From NCBI GenBank assembly GCA_024638655.1, contig JAHEJW010000003.1, positions 4,012 to 68,011 of the forward strand: 64,000 nt of DNA, read 5' to 3'. Below, in pieces: positions 1-7,916 of this stretch; within the stretch, counting starts at the first letter, position 1, and every line of letters begins with the position of its first letter. The translations under genes were made by a program, and so were the position numbers. Origin of the DNA: a bacterium. GTDB lineage: Bacteria > Actinomycetota > Acidimicrobiia > Spongiisociales > ZC4RG35. A model generated the notes under the pieces. It was not told the DNA's origin, did not search any database, and saw only the letters and a program-made list of their open reading frames with translations.

Positions 1-23
1 CGTGAGCTGCTTCGCACCTCACG

Positions 24-446
24 ATGGAAGCCGGCATGAAGACTGACCATCTGATCGTGAAAGACATGGTCATCCCGGCCGGGGAGATCGAAGAGACCTT
101 TCACACATCCGGCGGGCCAGGCGGTCAGCACGCCAACCGGAACGAGACAGCCGTCCGTCTCGTGTTTCGGATCGGGGAGTCGTCGCTGCCGGCCGACGTC
201 AAGGATCGGTTGATCTCGAGACTCGGGGACGTGGTGGAGGTAATCGCCTCTGACGAGAGGTCACAGCTACGCAATAGGGAGTTGGCTCGGGAGCGTCTCG
301 CAGAGAAGCTCGAAGTGGGCCTTCGACGCCGGAAGAGACGCAAGAAGACGAAACCGACCCGCGCTTCACAGAGACGGCGTCTGGAGAAGAAGAGGGCGCA
401 TGGCAGGAAGAAGCGCCTCCGACGGGAGCCGCAGATCCCCGAATGA
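24..446 (+). CDS. arfB: Peptidyl-tRNA hydrolase ArfB-type ribosome rescue factor
   Basis: The 140-residue protein has the class I release-factor signature GGPGGQHANRNET at residues 30-42, followed by a short core and a very basic Arg/Lys-rich tail (residues about 95-135). This is the layout of ArfB/ICT1: the GGQ loop hydrolyses peptidyl-tRNA on stalled ribosomes, while the basic tail enters the empty mRNA channel. The codon-recognition domain of true release factors is absent, which fits rescue rather than termination. ATG at 24 is used; an in-frame ATG at 36 is an alternative. The methyltransferase gene begins 13 bp downstream on the same strand, so the two may be co-transcribed. Confidence 0.88.
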   Translation: MEAGMKTDHLIVKDMVIPAGEIEETFHTSGGPGGQHANRNETAVRLVFRIGESSLPADVKDRLISRLGDVVEVIASDERSQLRNRELARERLAEKLEVGLRRRKRRKKTKPTRASQRRRLEKKRAHGRKKRLRREPQIPE

Positions 447-459
447 GCGCGTAGGGACG

Positions 460-1113
460 ATGGCCGTGCACATGACCCCTGAGAGGTGGGAGTACCTCAA
501 CCGATATGCCCGCGAGGTCTTTGGGACCCAGGACGACCAGCTGGAGACGCTCATGGACCGGGCTGTCGAAGCCGGCCTGCCCCGAATTGCGGTCTCGCCC
601 GACGTTGGAAGGCTTCTGATGATCCTGGCCTCGCTCACGGACGGCCGTCTGGCGATCGAGCTCGGCACTCTCGCCGGCTATTCGGCGATCTGGATCGCCC
701 GAGGGTTGGCTCCCGAAGGCAAGCTGTTGACCGTAGAACGCGACGAGCGTCACGCAGAGTTCGCCGAGGCCGAGTTGAGACGCGCCGGACTGGACAGCCG
801 GGTCGAGGTCGTCCGTGGAGCGGCGCTGGATGTCCTCGACGATTTCTCCGAGCAGCTGGACCCGAGCTCGGTCGACTTCGTGTTCATCGACGCCGCCAAG
901 GCCGAGTATGTCGCCTACTTCGAGAAAGTGAGGACGCTCATCGTCCCGGGCGGCCTTCTGGTCGCCGACAACGTCTACGCCACGGGACTGGGCTGGATCG
1001 ACCAGGGCCATGGCACCGACGACTTCAACCGTCTCGTCGCGTCGGATCCCCATTTCGAAACCACGGCTGCTCCAATGCGAGAAGGCCTACTGATAGCAAG
1101 GAAGACGACGTGA
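460..1113 (+). CDS. SAM-dependent O-methyltransferase, caffeoyl-CoA O-methyltransferase family
   Basis: A 217-residue class I methyltransferase. The SAM-binding motif AIELGTLAGYSAIWIA sits near residue 68, the acidic ribose-binding residue in LLTVERDE follows, and FVFIDAAKAEYVAYFE is the metal/substrate motif typical of the family (Pfam Methyltransf_3). The protein is soluble and of usual family length. The substrate cannot be read from sequence; these enzymes methylate catechol-type hydroxyls with a divalent cation. ATG at 460 is preferred because an earlier in-frame start at 400 would overlap arfB by 47 bp. The stop overlaps the next GTG by 4 bp, suggesting translational coupling to the reductase-like gene. 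Confidence 0.85.
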   Translation: MAVHMTPERWEYLNRYAREVFGTQDDQLETLMDRAVEAGLPRIAVSPDVGRLLMILASLTDGRLAIELGTLAGYSAIWIARGLAPEGKLLTVERDERHAEFAEAELRRAGLDSRVEVVRGAALDVLDDFSEQLDPSSVDFVFIDAAKAEYVAYFEKVRTLIVPGGLLVADNVYATGLGWIDQGHGTDDFNRLVASDPHFETTAAPMREGLLIARKTT

Positions 1114-1856
1114 GAGTCTCTGTGTTGGGAGGTAAGGGCCTTCTGGGCAGGCACCTGGTGCCGATGTTGGAGCTGGGCGGCCACGACGTGGCAGTCACGA
1201 CTCGCAATCCAGTCGACAACCACGAAATCCGGGTCGACTTCATCAGCGGGGAAGGAATCAAAGAGGCGGTTGCGGCGGCCGAAGTCGTCGTACATCTCGT
1301 CTCCGACGCGAGAAGGCCGGCGAGGACAGATCTCTCCGGCACCAAGAGATTGGTAGAGATGCTCGACGACCAACACCTCGTCTACATCTCGATCGTCGGC
1401 GTCGATCGGCACCCCTTCGCTTACTACCGAACCAAGTTGGAGGTCGAGAGACTCATCGGAAACTCAGGCGTCTCTCATTCCATTCTCAGGGCGACCCAGT
1501 TCCATGACTTCGTTGCCTTCTTCCTGGGCGCAGCTTGCCGACCCCCGGTCGCCCTGATCCCGAAGCGATTCGTCTTCCAGCCCATCGACACCGCAGAGGT
1601 CGCATCCGAGCTGGCCCGGCTTGTCGAGGCGAGGACCCCGGGACTGCAGCCCGATCTGGCAGGACCGGCCGTCCACGACGCGGAGTATCTGGCCAGATCG
1701 TTGATGAGTGCCAAAGGCAGGGAACGACCCGTCCTCAACCTTCCGGTACCAGGCCGTGCAGCCCGAGCCTTCCGTCAAGGAGCCCACACCAACCCTGACC
1801 GGGCGGTTGGCAGGACAACATGGGAGGAATTCCTAGAGCAGTTTCGCGGCCTCTGA
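1110..1856 (+). CDS. NAD(P)-binding NmrA/epimerase-like protein
   Basis: The 248-residue protein starts MRVSVLGGKGLLGRHLV, a Rossmann dinucleotide-binding loop (GGxGLLG). It continues with a VVHLVSDARRP segment and a YYRTKLEVERLI segment that carries the Tyr-x-x-x-Lys pair of atypical short-chain dehydrogenases. This fits the NmrA-like/complex I 39-kDa-subunit-like group, which act as NAD(P)H reductases or redox sensors. The start is GTG at 1110, overlapping the methyltransferase stop in a GTGA arrangement. The last 24 bp overlap the end of menE, which is read from the other strand. The substrate is unknown. Confidence 0.75.
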   Translation: MRVSVLGGKGLLGRHLVPMLELGGHDVAVTTRNPVDNHEIRVDFISGEGIKEAVAAAEVVVHLVSDARRPARTDLSGTKRLVEMLDDQHLVYISIVGVDRHPFAYYRTKLEVERLIGNSGVSHSILRATQFHDFVAFFLGAACRPPVALIPKRFVFQPIDTAEVASELARLVEARTPGLQPDLAGPAVHDAEYLARSLMSAKGRERPVLNLPVPGRAARAFRQGAHTNPDRAVGRTTWEEFLEQFRGL

Positions 1857-3020
1857 GCGGTCGGGCTTGCCGATGGACAGCTTCGGGATCTCATCGACTT
1901 GCTTCCACAGCTTGGGCATCAGCGCGCCTGTGAGCCTCTCCATGGCCCATTCGATCAATGAGGCGATTCCAACATCGCCGACATAGACCGCGCCTACCGC
2001 CATACCCCACTCTTCATCGGGAACACCCGCCACAACGACCTCTGCCACTTCGGGGTGACGGGTGAGCACGTCCTCGATGCGCTGAGGGTCGACGTTGACG
2101 CCTCCTGTGACGATCACATCGTCAGTCCGTCCGATCACCCTGAGTGACCCATCGTCCAATACCTCGCCAAGATCAGAGGTGACGAGCCAGTCCGACTCGC
2201 GGTCGGGCTCTCCCAAATAGCCCGGCGAAACCTGATCCCCCCTTATCGCAATCTCCCCAGTGGTGGTGATGTGGACTTCGATCCCGGGCAGAGGGTGTGC
2301 ACGTCGGCCCAAAGCGGATCCCGGGCGAAGGGTGGCCACCTGGCCGAAGGTCTCGGTCATGCCATAGGTGGGGAGTACCGGCAGGCCCGCTTCACCCGCT
2401 TCTTCCAGAAGACCTTCCGGAATGGGACCGCCTCCAACGAGCACCGCTCGCAGGGCCGAGCTCGCCACCGGTCGGTGGTCGAGGATTCGGCGAAGCATGG
2501 TTGGAACCAGCGAGAGGAACGTCACTCCCTCCTCGATCGCGACCACCACCTGCTCGGGGTCGAAGCCCGGCAGCAACCGGACCGATCCCCCGGCGTAGGC
2601 CGACCGCACGGGTATCGAAAGACCCCCGACATGGGTCAGCGGCAGTGTCAGCAGCCACGAGTCCTCAGGCCCGTGACCGAGATGCTCGACAGAAGACTGG
2701 CTGGCCGCCACGAGATTGCCCATGGTGAGACGGACCCCTCGAGGAGAGCCGGTCGTCCCGGAGGTGAAGACAATCAGAGCCGCACCATCCAGGTCTGGCG
2801 TCTCCTTCTCGTACGTGCCGTCGGTCACGAGAACGCCGCCAGAGCTGATTCCCCCCATCACCTCGACCAGCGATTCGAAATCGAGGTTGGGTCGAACGAC
2901 CCGGGCCCTGGGCGCCATCCTCTGCCGGATATCGCCAGCGACTTCGCCATAGGTCCAAACCCGTTCGTTTGTAACCAGGTAGGCGGCTTGTGGGTCTCTC
3001 CTCTCGAACCATTCGATCAC
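1833..3020 (-). CDS. menE: o-Succinylbenzoate--CoA ligase (MenE)
   Basis: An adenylate-forming enzyme of the acyl-CoA synthetase superfamily. IVFTSGTTGSPRGVRLT is the ATP P-loop, TYGMTETFGQ is motif A5, and the C-terminal IPKLSIGKPDR carries the catalytic Lys. It would activate o-succinylbenzoate with ATP and CoA in menaquinone synthesis, which agrees with menB and menA on the opposite strand next door. At 395 residues it is somewhat shorter than many homologues. The GTG at 3020 (reads IEWFERRDPQAAYL) is preferred, because the longer frame starting at 3083 would overlap the divergent menB start; the true start remains uncertain. The 3' end overlaps the convergent reductase gene by 24 bp. Confidence 0.88.
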   Translation of the reverse strand: MIEWFERRDPQAAYLVTNERVWTYGEVAGDIRQRMAPRARVVRPNLDFESLVEVMGGISSGGVLVTDGTYEKETPDLDGAALIVFTSGTTGSPRGVRLTMGNLVAASQSSVEHLGHGPEDSWLLTLPLTHVGGLSIPVRSAYAGGSVRLLPGFDPEQVVVAIEEGVTFLSLVPTMLRRILDHRPVASSALRAVLVGGGPIPEGLLEEAGEAGLPVLPTYGMTETFGQVATLRPGSALGRRAHPLPGIEVHITTTGEIAIRGDQVSPGYLGEPDRESDWLVTSDLGEVLDDGSLRVIGRTDDVIVTGGVNVDPQRIEDVLTRHPEVAEVVVAGVPDEEWGMAVGAVYVGDVGIASLIEWAMERLTGALMPKLWKQVDEIPKLSIGKPDRSEAAKLL

Positions 3021-3052
3021 AGTGTCGATTCTGCCCCTTATGCTCTCGTTTC

Positions 3053-3943
3053 GTGGTTTCTGAGATATTCGACCCCGCGGCATGGGATCAGGTGACGGAA
3101 CTCGAGTTCAGCGACATCACCTACCACCGGGCACGCGACATCGGCGCCGTGAGGGTGGCCTTCAATCGCCCTGATGTCCGCAACGCCTTTCGACCCCACA
3201 CGGTCGACGAGCTCTACACCGCCCTCGATCACGCAAGGCAAACCTCCGATGTGGGTTGTGTGCTCCTCACCGGAAACGGCCCCTCCCCCAAAGACGGAGG
3301 CTGGGCGTTCTGCTCCGGGGGAGACCAACGGATCCGGGGAAAGGACGGCTACAAGTACACCGAGGGGGAAGATGTCGATCCCTCGCGGGTCGGCAGGCTG
3401 CACATCCTCGAAGTGCAGAGACTGATTCGCTTCATGCCCAAAGTGGTCATAGCAGTCGTTCCAGGATGGGCGGTTGGGGGTGGCCACAGCCTCCACGTGG
3501 TCTGCGATATCACAATCGCCTCCGAAGAACATGCGATCTTCAAACAGACTGACGCTGATGTTGCCTCCTACGACGCGGGGTATGGGTCGGCCTACTTGGC
3601 TCGCCAGGTGGGACAGAAGCGAGCCAGGGAGATCTTCTTCCTGGGTCGGGATTACTCGGCCCAGGAAGCCGTCGAGATGGGAATGGTGAACGCAGCCGTG
3701 CCTCACGATCGCCTCGAGAAGGTGGCTCTTCAGTGGGCTAGGGAAGTCACTTCCAAGAGCCCCATGGCTCAAAGGATGCTCAAGTACGCGTTCAACATGA
3801 TCGATGACGGGCTCGTAGGCCAACAACTCTTCGCCGGGGAGGCGACGAGGCTCGGTTACATGACGGATGAGGCTGCAGAGGGTCGAGACTCCTTCCTGGA
3901 GAAGCGAGATCCCGACTTCTCAAAGTTCCCCTGGCACTACTGA
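3053..3943 (+). CDS. menB: 1,4-Dihydroxy-2-naphthoyl-CoA synthase (MenB)
   Basis: A crotonase-fold enzyme of 296 residues closely matching actinobacterial MenB: DITYHRARDIGAVRVAFNRP near the N-terminus, the VLLTGNGPSPKDGGWAFCSG block, GDQRIRGKDGYKY, and the C-terminal FSKFPWHY. It closes the naphthoate ring from o-succinylbenzoyl-CoA, following MenE. The GTG start at 3053 lies 8 nt after a TATGCT box (3039-3044) with no Shine-Dalgarno, a pattern consistent with a leaderless transcript. menA follows after 9 bp on the same strand, so menB-menA is a likely operon. Confidence 0.95.
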   Translation: MVSEIFDPAAWDQVTELEFSDITYHRARDIGAVRVAFNRPDVRNAFRPHTVDELYTALDHARQTSDVGCVLLTGNGPSPKDGGWAFCSGGDQRIRGKDGYKYTEGEDVDPSRVGRLHILEVQRLIRFMPKVVIAVVPGWAVGGGHSLHVVCDITIASEEHAIFKQTDADVASYDAGYGSAYLARQVGQKRAREIFFLGRDYSAQEAVEMGMVNAAVPHDRLEKVALQWAREVTSKSPMAQRMLKYAFNMIDDGLVGQQLFAGEATRLGYMTDEAAEGRDSFLEKRDPDFSKFPWHY

Positions 3944-3952
3944 CAAGACGTC

Positions 3953-4837
3953 ATGACCCGCTTTGAGGCCTGGAAGACCGCGTCACGCCCTCACACGCTG
4001 CCAGCCGCTGTCGTCCCGGTGCTCGTAGGTGGGGGCCTGGCATCGGGCGAAGGGGTTTTCAGGTGGGATGCCTTGGCCTGGGCACTTCTCGGTGCCCTCG
4101 CCATTCAGGTGGCGGCCAACTTCGCCAACGACGCATCCGACGCGTACCGGGGGGCCGACACCGACGATCGTCTCGGGCCGCCGAGGATGGTCGCACTCGG
4201 TGTGATCTCCTCGCGGCACATGTGGCTGGCCACCTGGCTGTCCATCGGTGTAGCTGCCGCCGCCGGCGTGGCGTTGACCTTGATCGCCGGCCCCTGGATC
4301 CTCATCATCGGCGTGGCCTCGATCATCGCAATGCTGGGCTATGTCGGGGGTCCCGCGCCGTACGGCTATCGCGGCCTCGGAGAAGTGTTCGTCTTCATCT
4401 TCTTCGGACTGGTTGCCACGGTCGGTTCCAGGTACGTGCACGACATGTCGGCGCCTCTCCCTGCCTGGCTCCTGGCTATACCGATTGGGATGCTGGTCAC
4501 AGCGATTCTCGTCGCAAACAACTACCGGGACATCGAAACTGATCGGGCGACACGCAAGCGCACGCTGGCAGTGATCCTGGGAAGGGAGCGCACCAGGATC
4601 CTCTTCATGGTCCTGGTGTACGGCCCCTACCCCCTCGTGGCGATATTCGCTCTCCTCGGTTGGACCCCTCTGCCCACCGCCTTTGCGGCACTGCTCGCAC
4701 CTTTCGCCGGCGCACCATCGCGGATCATCCAGGTCAAGACGACCGGATCCGCGCTGATCCGGGCGTTGAAGCTCACTGCCCGCCTCCACCTGGTGACCGG
4801 TCTCGTCCTCGCGGCTGGAGCTGCTTTGCCGGTCTGA
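3953..4837 (+). CDS. menA: 1,4-Dihydroxy-2-naphthoate polyprenyltransferase (MenA)
   Basis: A 294-residue integral membrane protein of the UbiA family with about eight or nine hydrophobic helices. It holds the first Asp-rich prenyl-diphosphate motif NFANDASDAYRGADTDDR (residues about 60-77) and the second, NNYRDIETDRATRKRTLAV. It attaches the polyprenyl tail to dihydroxynaphthoate and releases CO2, giving demethylmenaquinone in the cytoplasmic membrane. It lies 9 bp after menB. No menG/ubiE methyltransferase is visible close by; the O-methyltransferase at 460 belongs to a different family and is not a substitute. Confidence 0.93.
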   Translation: MTRFEAWKTASRPHTLPAAVVPVLVGGGLASGEGVFRWDALAWALLGALAIQVAANFANDASDAYRGADTDDRLGPPRMVALGVISSRHMWLATWLSIGVAAAAGVALTLIAGPWILIIGVASIIAMLGYVGGPAPYGYRGLGEVFVFIFFGLVATVGSRYVHDMSAPLPAWLLAIPIGMLVTAILVANNYRDIETDRATRKRTLAVILGRERTRILFMVLVYGPYPLVAIFALLGWTPLPTAFAALLAPFAGAPSRIIQVKTTGSALIRALKLTARLHLVTGLVLAAGAALPV

Positions 4838-4876
4838 GGATGGGAACCTCTCATCCCGCAGACACGTCGAATCTTC

Positions 4877-5638
4877 ATGAGAACAACCACGCTTCTAGTC
4901 ATGTCACTCGTCTTGTCTGCATGCCTCGGGTCCGACTTCGTCGACAGCGTCGAAGGCTCGTGGCAGCTGACCGACGGCACTCACGACGGTCAGCCCGTGC
5001 CGATCGTCGAGTCTCATCCGATCACCCTGAACCTCGAGTCGGGTCGGATCAGCGGAACCGCCGCCTGCAACGGGTACGGCGGCGAATACGACTTGTCGGG
5101 CACCACCTTTTCGATAGCCGAAGGTCTCGCCGTGACCGAGATGGCCTGCCAACCCGAAGAGGTGATGAGATCCGAGCGAGCTTTCCTGGATGCGATCGCC
5201 AACGTCGAAAAGGTCGAGATCACCAACGAAGGCCTCGTCCTGACCGGGCCGGAGACCGAACTCCAGTTCGAAGTATTGGCGCCGGTACCGACCGCCGAGT
5301 TGATCGGAACGGTCTGGGTCCTAAATGGCTTGGTCCAAGGGGACGCGATCTCCTCGCCCGCAGCCGGTGCGGCCGAGGCCACCCTCGAGCTCTTCGAGGA
5401 CGGGACCTTCCAGGGTTCCACCGGGTGCAGGACGATCTCCGGCCAATATCAGGTGTCAGGCGCCGAGGTGCAATTCACCAGTTGGGGCGCCGAGGGCGAG
5501 TGCTCGTCGGAGCTCGCCGAGCAGGACAGTCGGGTCATCAGCGCACTCGAGGGCGGCTTTCGCGTCGAAATCGAAGATGACCGAATGACGACATGGGTTG
5601 CCGGTGACGAGGGCCTCGTCTACCGAGCCGGGAACTGA
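4877..5638 (+). CDS. Lipoprotein with two META (HslJ-like) domains
   Basis: A 253-residue predicted lipoprotein: an N-terminal hydrophobic signal ends in the lipobox LSAC with Cys16. Two META/HslJ-like repeats follow. The first includes SGTAACNGYGGEYDLSG and MACQPEEVMRSERAFLDA; the second is a degenerate copy with FQGSTGCRTISGQYQVSG. META domains occur in HslJ, which is linked to novobiocin and heat stress tolerance in E. coli, and in many envelope proteins of unknown role. The function here is unknown. The gene starts 39 bp after menA and ends 11 bp from the convergent peptidase gene. Confidence 0.8.
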   Translation: MRTTTLLVMSLVLSACLGSDFVDSVEGSWQLTDGTHDGQPVPIVESHPITLNLESGRISGTAACNGYGGEYDLSGTTFSIAEGLAVTEMACQPEEVMRSERAFLDAIANVEKVEITNEGLVLTGPETELQFEVLAPVPTAELIGTVWVLNGLVQGDAISSPAAGAAEATLELFEDGTFQGSTGCRTISGQYQVSGAEVQFTSWGAEGECSSELAEQDSRVISALEGGFRVEIEDDRMTTWVAGDEGLVYRAGN

Positions 5639-5649
5639 CGAACCGTCGT

Positions 5650-6516
5650 CTAGGTGGTGTCACACTGGCTCGGCTGACCGGTCTCGAAACCCTTCATTAG
5701 CCAGCTGAGTCGTTGCTCGGAAGTCCCATGGGTCCAGGTCTCTGGATCGACCCTGCCGGTGGTCTCGCGCTGGATGGCGTCGTCTCCGACCGCAGCCGCC
5801 GCGTCGATTGCCTCTTGCAGGTCGTTTTGCTCGAGGATCGCGGCCGAATCACCTGATTGAAGTGTCGAGAGCCAGACTCCGGCGAAACAGTCCGCCTGCA
5901 GCTCCACGGCAATACTCGCCTCATTCGCCGAATCCGGATCTTCGGCCCGTATTCGGTTGAGCTCATCGAGCACGCCGAGGAGGTGTTGAACGTGATGGCC
6001 CACCTCATGAGCCACGATGTAGGCCTGCGCAGTGTCCCCCCGCGCGCCGAAGCGCGCCTGGAGCTGCTCCAAGAAGTCGATGTCCAGATAGACGCGCTCG
6101 TCGAACGGGCAGTAATGGGGCCCGGCCTGTGCGTATGCACCACCGCAACCCGACTGGGTGAGCCCATTGAAAACGACCAGGTCGGTTGCTCGATAGTCGA
6201 GATCCGATTGCTGGAAGATTTGCACCCACATCGCCTGGCTGTCCTGTACGACATCCTCGAGGAACCCGACCAGGTCGGCGTCAGGGTCGTTTGCCGGGTC
6301 GAGGGGTGCTTCCCCGCCTGAAGGCGCCTGGACTGGGGCAAGGACCTCGGTGAGATCCCCCAGTCCGGAGCCTCCACCGAGGAACATCATCAGCAGCACG
6401 ATGATGATCGCGGCTCCTCCCCCGGCTCCACCGATTTTCAGGCCGCGGCTGCCACTGGCGCCTCTTCGATCGATGACCCTCCCGGGTCCAGTGGGGTTTC
6501 GTTTGAACCTGACCAA
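5650..6516 (-). CDS. Neutral zinc metallopeptidase, YpfJ-like, membrane-anchored
   Basis: The 288-residue protein has a basic N-terminus, one membrane helix (residues about 35-48) and a peptidase region with the zinc motif HEVGHH at residues 170-174, inside AYIVAHEVGHHVQHLLG. The Cys-containing GGAYAQAGPHYCPFDERVYLD block is typical of the YpfJ/KPN_02809 family (Pfam Zn_peptidase). The catalytic domain should face outside. The start codon is TTG at 6516, with a GGAGG sequence 8 nt upstream on the minus strand. Substrates of this family are not established. The DoxX gene lies upstream on the same strand. Confidence 0.85.
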   Translation of the reverse strand: MVRFKRNPTGPGRVIDRRGASGSRGLKIGGAGGGAAIIIVLLMMFLGGGSGLGDLTEVLAPVQAPSGGEAPLDPANDPDADLVGFLEDVVQDSQAMWVQIFQQSDLDYRATDLVVFNGLTQSGCGGAYAQAGPHYCPFDERVYLDIDFLEQLQARFGARGDTAQAYIVAHEVGHHVQHLLGVLDELNRIRAEDPDSANEASIAVELQADCFAGVWLSTLQSGDSAAILEQNDLQEAIDAAAAVGDDAIQRETTGRVDPETWTHGTSEQRLSWLMKGFETGQPSQCDTT

Positions 6517-6542
6517 TGTTCACGCCTCCGTTGTCGAGCACC

Positions 6543-7043
6543 CTATGTACCCGTTTCTTCAACGTTCGAACCCCCCGGAATCTGCTCACGCTCTTCATCC
6601 AGCTTCGCTCCCACCGTCAGTCCGGCACCGAGCAAGACCAGGTTCTTGAGGACGAACTCACCTTCAGTGGTTAGAAGCAGTGGATTTCCACCCTGGAACG
6701 CAAGGTCGGGTACCAGCGCGAAGACCAAGAAAGTCCCCAACATCTGGGTGACCAGTAGGGCGAGGACCAGACGCAACAAGAATCGGAAGAGAAGCCCTAG
6801 CCCGACTGCAACTTCGATCAACCCGAGGAACGGGACGAACCAATCAGGATTCGCCCATGGGACAGTGGCCGCAACGATGTCATGAACCGGTGACACGTCG
6901 AAGACCTTCAGTGCCCCAAACCAGATGAAGACGACAGCCAAGGAGACGCGGAGTGTTGGGATCGCCCACTTCCGCAGCCAAGGGATGATCAGACGATCGG
7001 CCTTTTCGATGGCCCCGACTTGCCTTTCCACCCCGCCGTTCAT
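6543..7043 (-). CDS. DoxX-family membrane protein
   Basis: A 166-residue protein with four hydrophobic helices in the DoxX arrangement. The first is LRVSLAVVFIWFGALKVFDVSP, with the FxxxGxxKxxD pattern, and FLGLIEVAVGLGLL forms the second helix. DoxX proteins are small membrane proteins linked to redox and thiol stress in mycobacteria; no reaction is firmly assigned. Its ATG at 7043 overlaps the stop of the upstream alpha/beta hydrolase (7040), and the zinc peptidase gene follows after 26 bp. The three form a probable operon read from about 7.8 to 5.6 kb. Confidence 0.75.
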   Translation of the reverse strand: MNGGVERQVGAIEKADRLIIPWLRKWAIPTLRVSLAVVFIWFGALKVFDVSPVHDIVAATVPWANPDWFVPFLGLIEVAVGLGLLFRFLLRLVLALLVTQMLGTFLVFALVPDLAFQGGNPLLLTTEGEFVLKNLVLLGAGLTVGAKLDEEREQIPGGSNVEETGT

Positions 7044-7813
7044 CGCTCGGTCTGAGGGTTGCCCGATTCGACTCCGACCGCGTCGACGATGCGTCGGATG
7101 CGATCGGCCACCAGATCGGGCTTTTCCATCGGAAGAAAGTGGCCCGCGTCGGGGACTGTTTCAACACCGGCGCTTGGGAAGCGGTCCGCTTGTGCTCTGG
7201 CGAAGTCCGGGGCGATTGTGTCCGACTCGCCGCCGGAGAGTATCAACACAGGAATCTCGACTTCGTCCAGATGCTCCCAGGTGGGGTGATCGTTTGAGGC
7301 CCGATAGATGTCTGCCTCGACCTGAGGATCGCAGGCCAGCTCCACCGGCCCTTCGCCTACGAGGCCACAGCTGACGTATGCGGCGAGGGCATCGGGCTGC
7401 CATCCCGAGAATGCCGGGCGCGAACGGAAGTTCTCGAGGGCGACTTCTCGAGACTCGAAGGTCTTCTTCCGCTTGGCGGCGACTTCCGACAGGGGGTGCT
7501 CAAGACGCTGATGCGGGCCGGGGAAGATGATCGGCTCGATGAGGACGAGGAAGCGGAACCTTGCCGGGTCCGCCAGCTGGGCCATTACGAGGGCACACGC
7601 CCCCATGGAGTGCCCCACTCCCACCCCACCAGGTCGGGTCTCTTCCAGCACCTGCTCACCGAATCGGCTCCAACGGGCCGGGAGCTCGAGCTTCGGCCCG
7701 CTTCCATGACCGGCGAAGTCCCAGGTAATGCACTCGAAACCCTCGAGGGAACCGACGATCGGCAGCCACACGGACGAACAGAAGCTCGTGGCGTGGGCGA
7801 AATATATCGGCAT
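7040..7813 (-). CDS. Alpha/beta hydrolase
   Basis: A 257-residue alpha/beta hydrolase: the nucleophile elbow GVGHSMGA places the catalytic Ser at residue 69, with the acid likely in ILSGGESDTIAP and the His in DAGHFLPMEKPD. There is no signal peptide, so it is cytosolic. The substrate cannot be predicted. Two ATG codons stand in tandem at the start (7816 and 7813). The second is chosen because a TAGCCT box on the minus strand (7820-7825) then sits 6 nt upstream, as in other apparently leaderless genes in this window. It overlaps the DoxX gene by 4 bp. Confidence 0.78.
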   Translation of the reverse strand: MPIYFAHATSFCSSVWLPIVGSLEGFECITWDFAGHGSGPKLELPARWSRFGEQVLEETRPGGVGVGHSMGACALVMAQLADPARFRFLVLIEPIIFPGPHQRLEHPLSEVAAKRKKTFESREVALENFRSRPAFSGWQPDALAAYVSCGLVGEGPVELACDPQVEADIYRASNDHPTWEHLDEVEIPVLILSGGESDTIAPDFARAQADRFPSAGVETVPDAGHFLPMEKPDLVADRIRRIVDAVGVESGNPQTER

Positions 7814-7916
7814 CATCCGAGGCTACCCACGTGCTCCGGAGCGCGAATTCCGGCCACTCTTTGACCTGGGCGCCTCCTGGTGAGCAGTTGGCCCTTGGTA
7901 CCGTCCGGGCAGCAAC

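Noticed and set aside
199-1053. Long minus-strand open frame opposite arfB and the O-methyltransferase
   Set aside because: It lies fully inside two recognisable plus-strand genes, and its product lacks any known motif; long antisense frames are common in high-GC DNA.
2271-3095. Plus-strand open frame of 274 codons
   Set aside because: It is antisense to menE, whose motifs are clear, and its composition follows from the codon bias of that gene.
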